Shown piece after piece: positions 45,093 to 52,554 of a DNA stretch of 64,000 nt. The position numbers and the translations under genes are program-made. Under the pieces are notes generated by a model. The model made no database searches and had not been told where the DNA came from. It saw only the letters and a list, made by a program, of their open reading frames with translations. The stretch is from Phycisphaerae bacterium (GTDB lineage: Bacteria; Planctomycetota; Phycisphaerae; Phycisphaerales; SM1A02). Numbering within the stretch: position 1 is the first letter of the stretch; each line of letters begins with the position of its first letter. The stretch spans positions 41,226 through 105,225 of the forward strand of contig PARI01000016.1 of assembly GCA_002711415.1 (NCBI GenBank), read 5' to 3'.

Positions 45093-46562
45093 CTAGTTCC
45101 AATCCGGGTAGTCACCCTTGACGGCTGGAATCACGGCCTTGTGCTCGCCGTCTGGCGTCAGTGTCTGGAGGAACGCCGCCAGTGCCGCCGTCTGTGCCGA
45201 ATCCAGGTTCTTGCCGAATGCAGGCATGTTCCCGCCGCCCTGCTGAACCTGCCGGATCAACTGGTCGCGGGTCATCCTGGTGGCGATGTCATCGAGCTCA
45301 GGACCTCGCTGGCCACCGATCCCTGCCAGTTCGTGGCAGTTCCGACACTGCATGTACTGGAACAGGATCGCGCCCTGCAGTTCGGTTGGTGAGCGGCCGA
45401 CGACGAACTGCCGCGGGGTCGTGTCGCTGGTCCATGCGTCCATCTTGGGGGACCACGGCGTCGTGACGCCCAACTGGCTCAGGGCGGCAAGGATCGTCAC
45501 CAGGAGGACCAGCGTGATCACGGCAACCGGACGACGTGACGGGGCCCGCTCACCCTCGTTGGAGATGAACGGGAGCAGGATCAGCACCGCGACGATCACG
45601 ACCGGGCTTGCCAGGATGAGATAGGTCTCGATCGATGGAGGCAGCAGGGCCAGGATCGCGAAGATCCACAGGAAGAAGAAGTCCGGCTTCGGGTTGGTGT
45701 TGATCATCGTCGGATCGGGTTCACCAAGCGGCCCGAACGGTCCGACGAAGAAGGCCAATCCGATGACGATCAGCAGCATCAAGCCGCAGAAGATCATGTC
45801 CCTCTTGGCCGCCTCGGGGAAGAACGGCACGCCACTGGTCTTCATCCGCTGTTCGAAGCCCTCGCGATACGTGGCCTTGTCGACCACGGCTCCCGGTTCC
45901 GGCATCTCCGAGATGCCGTTCTTCAGGATCAACACGATGTGAAGCCCGACCATCAGGATCACGAAACCCGGCAGGACGAACACATGCAGGCTGAACCACC
46001 TGGAGAGTGTTTCGCCTGCGATGATCGGCCCACCGATCACCAGGTTCACCACCTCGGGACCGATCCACGGGATGCGGCCCATCATCGCGGCGCCGATGCC
46101 AAGGCCCCAGTAGGAGTCCTGGTCCCAGCGGAGGACCTGCCCGGTGAATGCCAGGGCCAGCGTTCCGAACAGGAGGAAGACGCCCACGATCCAGGTCAGC
46201 TCGCGCGGGAACTTGTACGTTCCGTGCAGGAAGACCTGGCACATGTGTATGAGCATCATGAGCACCATGGCATTGGAACTCCAGCCATGGATCCCACGGA
46301 TCATCCATCCGAGCGGGACCTCGGTATCAATGTGAATGAGGCTCTGGTATGCCTCGCCAGCGGATGGGACGTACAGCAGCGCCAGGCAGATGCCAGTCGT
46401 GATCTGGAGGATGAAGAACATCAGCGTTGCACTGCCGAAGACGTACCACCACTTGGCGTTCCTCGGGACGTGGTGGTCCATGATCGGCGCAATGGTGGCT
46501 GACGCACCAGTGCGTTGGTCGATCCAGTTCCAGCTGTCCATCATCCACGTGGGAATGCGCAT
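45093..46562 (-). CDS. Cytochrome b fused to cytochrome c
   Basis: A 489-residue subunit of a bc-type quinol oxidoreductase. The N-terminal half is cytochrome b, with haem-ligand histidines in RGIHGWSSNAMVLMMLIHM and FSLHVFVLPGFVILMVGLH. The second half contains the subunit IV-like helices; where most relatives have PEWY/PDWY at the quinol site this one reads KPDFFFLW. After the last helix a cytochrome c domain occupies about 395-475 (CRNCH haem motif, later NMPAFGKNL with the axial Met). No separate cytochrome c1 gene is present, so this fused domain and the diheme protein probably replace it. Start may be at residue 7 or 8 instead. Confidence 0.9.
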   Translation of the reverse strand: MRIPTWMMDSWNWIDQRTGASATIAPIMDHHVPRNAKWWYVFGSATLMFFILQITTGICLALLYVPSAGEAYQSLIHIDTEVPLGWMIRGIHGWSSNAMVLMMLIHMCQVFLHGTYKFPRELTWIVGVFLLFGTLALAFTGQVLRWDQDSYWGLGIGAAMMGRIPWIGPEVVNLVIGGPIIAGETLSRWFSLHVFVLPGFVILMVGLHIVLILKNGISEMPEPGAVVDKATYREGFEQRMKTSGVPFFPEAAKRDMIFCGLMLLIVIGLAFFVGPFGPLGEPDPTMINTNPKPDFFFLWIFAILALLPPSIETYLILASPVVIVAVLILLPFISNEGERAPSRRPVAVITLVLLVTILAALSQLGVTTPWSPKMDAWTSDTTPRQFVVGRSPTELQGAILFQYMQCRNCHELAGIGGQRGPELDDIATRMTRDQLIRQVQQGGGNMPAFGKNLDSAQTAALAAFLQTLTPDGEHKAVIPAVKGDYPDWN

Positions 46563-46589
46563 GTTCTGCCTTGCATGGAGCGGATTTGA

Positions 46590-47114
46590 TCAGGGCGACT
46601 GCTGCAACGTCGGCAGTCTTCCTCCATCGATCCTGAGCCTTCCGTCAATGACCTTGTACTTGAACTCGTAGAGACCCCTGGGCGGCGGCCCGGAGGCGCG
46701 TGAACCATCCTCGTAGTAGACGCCACCATGGCACGGGCACATGAACAGCCGTGATTGCGCGAACCATTTCACCGGGCAGCCCAGGTGGGCGCAGTGGATC
46801 GAGAAGACCTGGAAGTCCCCCTTCTCGATGTGCCTGACCCAGCATGGAATGTCTGCGGTATAACCGTCCCAGGGGACCGCCCCGGGATTCCGGAAACTCG
46901 CCAGCGTGGTCTCTCCGACCGGGAACTTCTCGACGGACCCCAGGTCGATCCATGACTCGGCGAACTTGCGAGCGGCGGGACTGAACACGTACCCGACGAT
47001 CGGGGTCGCCGCCAGCATGGCGCCGATCGAAAGAAGCCCGGTGCCGATCCGGAACATCCACCCACGCCTGGTCGTCTTTCCACAGTCCTGTACTGGTCCG
47101 TTGCAATCACACAT
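46590..47114 (-). CDS. Rieske iron-sulfur protein
   Basis: A 174-residue 2Fe-2S subunit of the bc-type complex. One N-terminal helix (FRIGTGLLSIGAMLAATPIVGYVF) anchors it. Cluster motifs CAHLGCPVKW and CPCHGGVYYEDGSRASGPPPRGL carry the two Cys and two His ligands and the disulfide cysteines. It transfers electrons from quinol to the cytochrome c domains. GGAG eight bases before ATG 47114 fixes the start. An unusual Cys-rich N-terminus (MCDCNGPVQDCG) precedes the anchor and could bind another metal or be coincidental. It sits between the diheme cytochrome c and cytochrome b genes. Confidence 0.94.
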   Translation of the reverse strand: MCDCNGPVQDCGKTTRRGWMFRIGTGLLSIGAMLAATPIVGYVFSPAARKFAESWIDLGSVEKFPVGETTLASFRNPGAVPWDGYTADIPCWVRHIEKGDFQVFSIHCAHLGCPVKWFAQSRLFMCPCHGGVYYEDGSRASGPPPRGLYEFKYKVIDGRLRIDGGRLPTLQQSP

Positions 47115-47148
47115 GTCGCTGCTCCGGGAGGCCCTCGGGCCGCCACTT

Positions 47149-47880
47149 CTATTCCTCTGGCACGTAGTCTGTCGGGTTCTTGAAGTCCGCACGATGCGAG
47201 ATCATCCAGGCGACCACGTCGTCGATCTCCCTGTCGCTCAGCGGACTGCCTGCACGCTGCGTTCTGTAGTCGGGCATGCCCAGGTCGATCCTGCCGAAGA
47301 TCACCGCGCTCCTGAGGGCCTGGTCACTGACCAACTGAAGGTAGACCTCGTCGACGATCGATCCACCGTTGGCCCCTCCGTCACCATTGGGACCGTGGCA
47401 CTGGGCGCATGACTGCTGGTAGACGGTCGCGCCTCTGGCGGCATCGCCCTTGGACGTCGAGGCATATGACGGGAATGACTGCCCTTGGAACTGAGACGGC
47501 GTCCCCCAGTACTGGCGCATGTCACTGACAAGTGCTGCAAGCTTCTCCGGCGGAAGCCCTGATCCATCGGCCTGGTGGAACGCCGGCATCAGCGTTCCAG
47601 GACCCGTCCCGTGCGTGATCACATCGAGCAGGGTCTCGGGCGGAGCAACATGCAGGTAGAGTGGATCGTTCATCGGCCGGGCCGCGCCATGGGTTCCGTT
47701 GTTCCCGTGGCAGCCGGCACAGTTGGCCTGATAGATGGTCTCGAACGAGGCCTGTGAATCAAGTTCCTCCGCCACCGCATGCGTCGGGCGGCCCGGCGGA
47801 TCACACCCGGGCATCAGGACCATGCCGGCAAGGATGCTGCCGCAGGCGATCGACGCTTTCATGGTCCGTCGCGGGCTCAT
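47149..47880 (-). CDS. Diheme cytochrome c lipoprotein
   Basis: A 243-residue lipoprotein (signal peptide then LMPGC, lipobox Cys26). Two cytochrome c domains: CAGCHGNNGTHGAARP at about 54-69 with TLMPAF as axial-Met segment, and CAQCHGPNGDGGANGG at about 155-170 with LGMPDY. It is the likely electron carrier between the Rieske/cytochrome b complex and the oxidase. The ATG at 47880 overlaps the stop of the upstream membrane-protein gene (ATGA); the next Met, at 47862, is less likely. Confidence 0.9.
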   Translation of the reverse strand: MSPRRTMKASIACGSILAGMVLMPGCDPPGRPTHAVAEELDSQASFETIYQANCAGCHGNNGTHGAARPMNDPLYLHVAPPETLLDVITHGTGPGTLMPAFHQADGSGLPPEKLAALVSDMRQYWGTPSQFQGQSFPSYASTSKGDAARGATVYQQSCAQCHGPNGDGGANGGSIVDEVYLQLVSDQALRSAVIFGRIDLGMPDYRTQRAGSPLSDREIDDVVAWMISHRADFKNPTDYVPEE

Positions 47881-48704
47881 GAAGACGGATCCTTTCCACG
47901 CTCCAGTTCCATGCGGGCCTTCAGATCCATGAACTGCATCGTCGGAACCATCTCGGATCGGGAGATGACCCAGCCCGCGACGATACCGAAGGCGAACTGG
48001 CTTCCCAGGAACCACCACCAGTTGATCATCTGCTCCAGCGCCGGGTTGATCACGCTCATGGCCGCGTACAACAGACCGCTCCAGAGCACGGGGGCCAGCA
48101 GGCCACCGAATATCACCGGGTGCCTCGGCATCATCGGCAAGCACGCCGCGTACAGCAGTCCGATCATGATGCTCATCGCGATGTGGATGCAGATCGCCGC
48201 GATGAATGCATCGACCTGGAACGTCGCCAACTGCTCAGGGGTCTCCCCTGCCAGTTGTGGAAGCAGTGCGCCAGCGAGCAGGTTCACCGGCATCCAGAGA
48301 CTGCCCTTGGCGATCAGCCCCCAGCCAAGGGCGACCAGGGCCATTGCCACGCCACCAGCAAGTCCGCCACCGATGCCGCTGCGATACGGGTGGATCTCCT
48401 CGGGCACCATTCGTCGCTTCGGGGGAGTTGATGACTGGGAGGCGACGGGAACCACCGGGCTCTCGTCGACCTGGTCGATCCGCTCCAGTTGCTCACCGGG
48501 CAGGACACCGAACCACCAGATCACCCCTCCGACCAGCGAGCAGACCGCACCGACCAGATAGACGATCGGGTTCGTGACCATGCCGGCGAACAGTAGTGTC
48601 ACGCCGAAGGCCATCAGGAATGGGCCGCCGGTTGAGACGGGGATCGCACCCGGATCCTCGGGTCCGTCACTGCTGATGTTCATGATTCGAGGCTTGCGTG
48701 CCAC
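47877..48704 (-). CDS. Oxidase-cluster membrane protein of unknown role
   Basis: A 275-residue protein with about six hydrophobic segments: two near the N-terminus (GPFLMAFGVTLLFAGMVTN, VYLVGAVCSLVGGVIWWFG) ending in VLPGEQLER, and four in the C-terminal part. The N-terminal pair and the VLPGE turn resemble small oxidase-associated subunits (subunit IV-like) found in haem-copper oxidase clusters; this is inference. It has no haem, copper or iron-sulfur motif. It lies one base after ctaE and overlaps the diheme cytochrome gene, so it is translated with the complex subunits. Confidence 0.7.
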   Translation of the reverse strand: MARKPRIMNISSDGPEDPGAIPVSTGGPFLMAFGVTLLFAGMVTNPIVYLVGAVCSLVGGVIWWFGVLPGEQLERIDQVDESPVVPVASQSSTPPKRRMVPEEIHPYRSGIGGGLAGGVAMALVALGWGLIAKGSLWMPVNLLAGALLPQLAGETPEQLATFQVDAFIAAICIHIAMSIMIGLLYAACLPMMPRHPVIFGGLLAPVLWSGLLYAAMSVINPALEQMINWWWFLGSQFAFGIVAGWVISRSEMVPTMQFMDLKARMELERGKDPSS

Positions 48705-48705
48705 T

Positions 48706-49386
48706 TCAGTTCTGCTCCTGGACCATCGCGGTCTTCTGCTCCTGCTGGATCCGCCCCGTCTCCTCGGCGATCTGCATCGAGCCGTAGAACCCGACGTAGT
48801 AGACGACCACGAGCACCACGATCCAGACCGTGTCGACGAAATGCCAGTACCAACTGAGGATGTCCACGTTCTGAGCGAGGTTGCTGTTCACCTTGTCCGC
48901 CAGCGATAGGACCAGGACCGTGCTCAGGCAGGTCAGCCCCAGGCAGACATGGAACGCGTGGAAACCGACCAGCGTGTAGAAGGTGGTCCCGAACAGGTTC
49001 GTCCTGATGGTGAGCCCGTCACCGTAGATCAGCCCGTACCACTCGATGCCGGTGCCTATGATGAACCAGACACCCAGGCAGATCGTCAGGAATAGCCACA
49101 GCTTGAACAGGCCCAGTCGCCCCTTCTCCAGCTGCTTCACTGCGATCACCACGGTCGCGCTGGATGAGAGCAGCGCGATGGTGTTGATCCAGACCAGCCC
49201 GTGATCCAGTACCTGGAAGTTCATTGGACCGTGCTGACTCTTCCCGATGTAGAAGATGAAGGCGATGATCAGGGTCAGGAAGAACGCGCACTCCGACAGA
49301 ATGAAGCAGAGGATGCCGAACCGCCCCTTGTCCGGTCGCCACTGGCGATCGGAAGCGTCTGCTGGGTTGGCCTGGATGGTCGTCAT
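48706..49386 (-). CDS. ctaE: Cytochrome c oxidase subunit III
   Basis: A 226-residue polytopic subunit of the haem-copper oxidase. Five helices are visible, with the conserved FILSECAFFLTLIIAF (family Glu in helix III position), FYTLVGFHAFHVCLGL and ILSWYWHFVDTVWIVVLVVVYY. The start at ATG 49386 gives an N-terminus typical of short subunit III proteins; the upstream frame is open but has no coding character. It follows ctaD by 28 bases. Confidence 0.95.
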   Translation of the reverse strand: MTTIQANPADASDRQWRPDKGRFGILCFILSECAFFLTLIIAFIFYIGKSQHGPMNFQVLDHGLVWINTIALLSSSATVVIAVKQLEKGRLGLFKLWLFLTICLGVWFIIGTGIEWYGLIYGDGLTIRTNLFGTTFYTLVGFHAFHVCLGLTCLSTVLVLSLADKVNSNLAQNVDILSWYWHFVDTVWIVVLVVVYYVGFYGSMQIAEETGRIQQEQKTAMVQEQN

Positions 49387-49414
49387 TGAACGGTCGTCCT
49401 CTGTCCTTGCATGA

Positions 49415-51091
49415 TCACTCGTAGTTTGAATCCGGATCGTCCGGGTGCTTCTGGTCCCAGAGCGGGCGCCTGCTCCTGATCTGCGGAAGCGGGTTGTAGT
49501 TGTAATCTGGTGGCGGCGAACTGGTGGACCATTCAAGCGTCCACGCATCCCATGGATCATTGCCCGCGGGCTCGCCCTTGCTGTAGCTCCTCACGAGGTT
49601 CCAGACGAAGAAGAGTACCGCCAGACCCTGGAAGATCACGCCGATCGATGAGAGCATGTTCCAGAGATCCAGGCCGCGATCCGCGTCGTACATGTAGATC
49701 CTCCTGGGCATGCCGAGGATCCCGGAGAAGTGCATCGGGAGGAAGGTCATGTTGAACCCGATCATCATCAGCCAGAAGTGCCACTTGCCCAGCTTCTCCG
49801 AGAGCATCCGGCCGATCGCCTTGGGATACCAGTAGTAGACCGCGGCGAAGATCGCGAAGATCGTTCCGCCGAACAGAACGTAGTGGAAGTGGGCCACGAC
49901 GAAGTAGGAGTCGCTGAGCTGCCAGTCGAATGGAACGCATGCGAGCATGATCCCGGTCAGGCCGCCGAAGACGAACAGGCCGACGAAGGCGGTCGCGAAC
50001 AGCATTGGTGTCTTGAAGATGAGCTTTCCGCCCATCATCGTGCCGATCCAGTTGAAGATCTTGATCCCGGTCGGAACGGCGATCAGGAAAGTGCTTGCGG
50101 CGAAGAAAGCGTTGAGCCATGGAGGCAGGCCGACCACGAACATGTGGTGGGCCCATACGCCAAGGCTGATGAACCCGATGCCGACGGTCGCCGCGACCAT
50201 CAACGGGTACCCGAAGATGACCTTCCGACTGAATACCGGGATGATCTCGGAGACGAATCCGAATGCCGGAAGTACCAGGATGTACACCTCCGGATGGCCG
50301 AAGAACCAGAACAGGTGCTGCCACAGCAGCGCCGAGCCCCCGCCCTCGGTGTCGAAGAAGTGCGATCCCATGTACCGGTCGAACAGGAGCATGACCTGAG
50401 CACCGGTCAGGACGGGGATCGCGATGATCACGAGGACTCCGTCGACCAGCATCATCCAGACCATCAACGGCATGCGCATCATGGTCATGCCCTTGCATCT
50501 GAGGCAGCAGATCGTGACCACGAGGTTCAGGCCCGTGGTGATCGAACCGAATCCGCTGACCATGATGCCCAGGATCCAGTAGTCGGTCGAGTTGCCCTTG
50601 GAGAACGTCTTCGCCGTCAGCGGCGCATAGGCGAACCAGCCGACATCAGGAGCCGAGCCCATGCCGTACAGGCCCGTGGATCCCAGGTAGCTGTAGTAGA
50701 GGAGCAGTCCACCGAAGAGGAACAGCCAGTACCCGAACGCGTTGAGCCTGGGGAAGGCCATGTCCCGGGCCCCGATCATCAGCGGCACCAGATAGTTGCC
50801 GAACCCAAGCAGCACCGGCATGCCGACAAGGAAGACCATCGTGGTGCCGTGCATGGTGAAGAGCCTGTTGAAGACCTCCGGACCGACGAAGTCATTCTCC
50901 GGAACCGCCAGCTGAGCACGCATCGCCGAGGCCTCGATCCCCCCGACGAGGAAGAAGATCAGGCCGGTGGTGATGTACATGATGCCGAGCTTCTTGTGGT
51001 CGCCCGTCACGATCCACGAGTGCAGCCGCAGGAGCAGAGAACTGCTTCCCGAGAGTGCCGGTTCGGCTCGTGATTGATCCAGTACGGTCAT
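49415..51091 (-). CDS. ctaD: Cytochrome c oxidase subunit I
   Basis: A 558-residue catalytic subunit with 12 helices. Haem a ligands lie in TMHGTTMVFLV and VAHFHYVLFGG. The CuB/Tyr site is FGHPEVYILVLPAFG, with the Glu typical of A1-type aa3 oxidases, and HHMF gives the other CuB histidines. It reduces oxygen to water and pumps protons. The extended C-terminal tail (DYNYNPLPQ, DQKHPDDPD) is cytosolic. It lies 19 bases after subunit II. Confidence 0.97.
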   Translation of the reverse strand: MTVLDQSRAEPALSGSSSLLLRLHSWIVTGDHKKLGIMYITTGLIFFLVGGIEASAMRAQLAVPENDFVGPEVFNRLFTMHGTTMVFLVGMPVLLGFGNYLVPLMIGARDMAFPRLNAFGYWLFLFGGLLLYYSYLGSTGLYGMGSAPDVGWFAYAPLTAKTFSKGNSTDYWILGIMVSGFGSITTGLNLVVTICCLRCKGMTMMRMPLMVWMMLVDGVLVIIAIPVLTGAQVMLLFDRYMGSHFFDTEGGGSALLWQHLFWFFGHPEVYILVLPAFGFVSEIIPVFSRKVIFGYPLMVAATVGIGFISLGVWAHHMFVVGLPPWLNAFFAASTFLIAVPTGIKIFNWIGTMMGGKLIFKTPMLFATAFVGLFVFGGLTGIMLACVPFDWQLSDSYFVVAHFHYVLFGGTIFAIFAAVYYWYPKAIGRMLSEKLGKWHFWLMMIGFNMTFLPMHFSGILGMPRRIYMYDADRGLDLWNMLSSIGVIFQGLAVLFFVWNLVRSYSKGEPAGNDPWDAWTLEWSTSSPPPDYNYNPLPQIRSRRPLWDQKHPDDPDSNYE

Positions 51092-51109
51092 GATCCTGTA
51101 TCCACCTTG

Positions 51110-52222
51110 CTACTTCAGAGTGAGAAGATAATCCACCACATCATGGAGTTCCTGCCTGGTCAACTTCAGGCTCGGCATGTTGCACCCGGGCTTCACCTGC
51201 TGGGGATCGTTGACCCAGGCCAGAAGGCTTTCCCGCCCGTTTTCAGCCACGCCGGCACCAATCGTATCCCGGCTCATCAGGTGCGTCAGGTCCGGCCCGA
51301 ACGTCCCGACACTGGTTCCCTCGATGGCATGGCAGTTCATGCAGGCGTACTGCTGGAACACCCGTCGACCTGCCGCGACCGAGTCCTCGGCCGGGGGCGG
51401 CTCCTGCTGCTGGACGACCCAGGCCTCAAAATCCTCCTGAGGATGGGCATACACCCGCAGCAGCATGTTTGCATGCTGGTTGCCACAGTACTCGGCGCAT
51501 TGGCCGGTGTAGAGTCCCGGTGCCTCGGCCTGGAACCACGTGTGGTTCACGTGGTTGGGGATCACATCGGTCTTGCCGGCGAGCCGGGGCATCCAGAAGC
51601 TGTGGATCACGTCGGCCGACTCCAGCTTGAGCCAGATCGGCCTGTCCACGGGAACATGCATCTCGTTGGCCGTGATGATGTCCAGTTCAGGGTAGCGGAA
51701 CTCCCACCACCACTGGTGCCCCACGACGACGACCTCCATCGCCCCCTCCGGCGGCTCCTCAAGTTCCACCTCACGGATGATCCTGATGGTCACCAGGGCC
51801 AGCGTGAAGACGATGATCACCGGCACGATCGTCCAGGCCAGTTCGACCGGGTTGCTGCCATAGACCTGCACCGCATCCGAACCGTCATCGGTCTTGGACC
51901 TTCGGTATCGGATGATGCTGTAGACCAGGAGGCCCTCGACGATGACGAAGATGCCGGCCGTGATGCCCAGGACCAGCCACGCAAGCCCCTGGATGGTGTG
52001 TGCCGGCGGAGACTGGGGCTCGAAGATGCTCGTGTTCCACGGCGTGTCCGGCCTGCAGACGGGGTAGATGGTCTCGGATTCCCCTGCAGCATCCGACTGG
52101 ACAGCCTCCTGGATGGATCCATGGGCCACAGGCTGCGGTAGCCAAGCCAGGCCGGTGATCGCCATGATCAAGGCGATGACACCCACTCCTCGCATGCTGC
52201 ATGCCCTATGGTTTGGATACAT
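51110..52222 (-). CDS. ctaC: Cytochrome c oxidase subunit II with fused cytochrome c
   Basis: A 370-residue caa3-type subunit II. Signal peptide (GVGVIALIMAITGLAWL), two helices (about 75-100 and 120-145), then the CuA cupredoxin with HQWWWEFRYPE, VIHSFWMP and CAEYCGNQHANM. A C-terminal cytochrome c domain (CMNCH, near residue 295, with NMPSLKL giving the axial Met) receives electrons directly. It is the first gene of the respiratory operon. ATG at 52222 is used; ATG at 52195 directly before the signal peptide is equally possible. Confidence 0.96.
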   Translation of the reverse strand: MYPNHRACSMRGVGVIALIMAITGLAWLPQPVAHGSIQEAVQSDAAGESETIYPVCRPDTPWNTSIFEPQSPPAHTIQGLAWLVLGITAGIFVIVEGLLVYSIIRYRRSKTDDGSDAVQVYGSNPVELAWTIVPVIIVFTLALVTIRIIREVELEEPPEGAMEVVVVGHQWWWEFRYPELDIITANEMHVPVDRPIWLKLESADVIHSFWMPRLAGKTDVIPNHVNHTWFQAEAPGLYTGQCAEYCGNQHANMLLRVYAHPQEDFEAWVVQQQEPPPAEDSVAAGRRVFQQYACMNCHAIEGTSVGTFGPDLTHLMSRDTIGAGVAENGRESLLAWVNDPQQVKPGCNMPSLKLTRQELHDVVDYLLTLK

Positions 52223-52242
52223 CTGGAAACCCCACCACCTTA

Positions 52243-52248
52243 TTTATA
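52243..52248 (-). promoter_or_regulatory. -10 element of the respiratory operon
   Basis: On the minus strand TATAAA (52248 to 52243) lies in a short AT-rich patch (AGTATAAATAAGG) just upstream of ctaC. Transcription would start near 52236, leaving a leader of about 14 nt before ATG 52222. No good -35 is seen 16-18 bp upstream. It is the only AT-rich hexamer in the gap between the tRNA and the operon. Confidence 0.5.
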
Positions 52249-52325
52249 CTTGCCGAGGACGTGGACCAGTGCGCTCTGCTGCGAAGTGTACAGGGGGCGA
52301 CACGGGGTGGAAAGAACCCGAAGAA

Positions 52326-52411
52326 TGCCGGTGACAGGAATCGAACCTGCACTCCTGTTGCCAGGAAGTGGATTTTGAATCCACCGCGTCTGCCAATTCC
52401 GCCACACCGGC
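52326..52411 (-). tRNA. tRNA-Leu (anticodon CAA)
   Basis: An 86-nt class II tRNA. Acceptor stem GCCGGTG/CACCGGC with discriminator A, D-arm with AATTGGCAGAC, anticodon stem-loop GTGGA-TTCAAAA-TCCAC giving anticodon CAA, a long variable arm (CCTGG/CAGG) and T-arm with GGTTCGATTCC. CCA is not encoded. It decodes UUG. It lies upstream of the respiratory operon on the same strand; a TTGACT at 52447-52452 could be the -35 of its promoter, but spacing to the nearest -10-like hexamer is long. Confidence 0.97.
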
Positions 52412-52497
52412 AGGTGCGTCCATATCCTCCATCGGAAGCCCTCCCGAGTCAATGACAGGGGTCACAAACACCTTCAACGATCACTGGAGATCTCGAT

Positions 52498-52526
52498 GAA
52501 AAAACGGGGCCCGAAGGCCCCGTTTG
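52498..52526 (-). terminator. Intrinsic terminator after the second dockerin protein gene
   Basis: AAACGGGGCC (52503-52512) and GGCCCCGTTT (52517-52526) form a 10-bp stem with a 4-nt loop (TTCG on the minus strand). On the minus strand it is followed by a run of T, making a strong Rho-independent terminator 29 bases past the stop of the dockerin gene. Confidence 0.92.
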
Positions 52527-52554
52527 CATTGATTCTGGGAATGGGCCCACCCGT

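Noticed and set aside
52240..52477. Short open frames on both strands over the tRNA gene
   Set aside because: They overlap tRNA-Leu; the peptides resemble the well-known false translations of tRNA genes.
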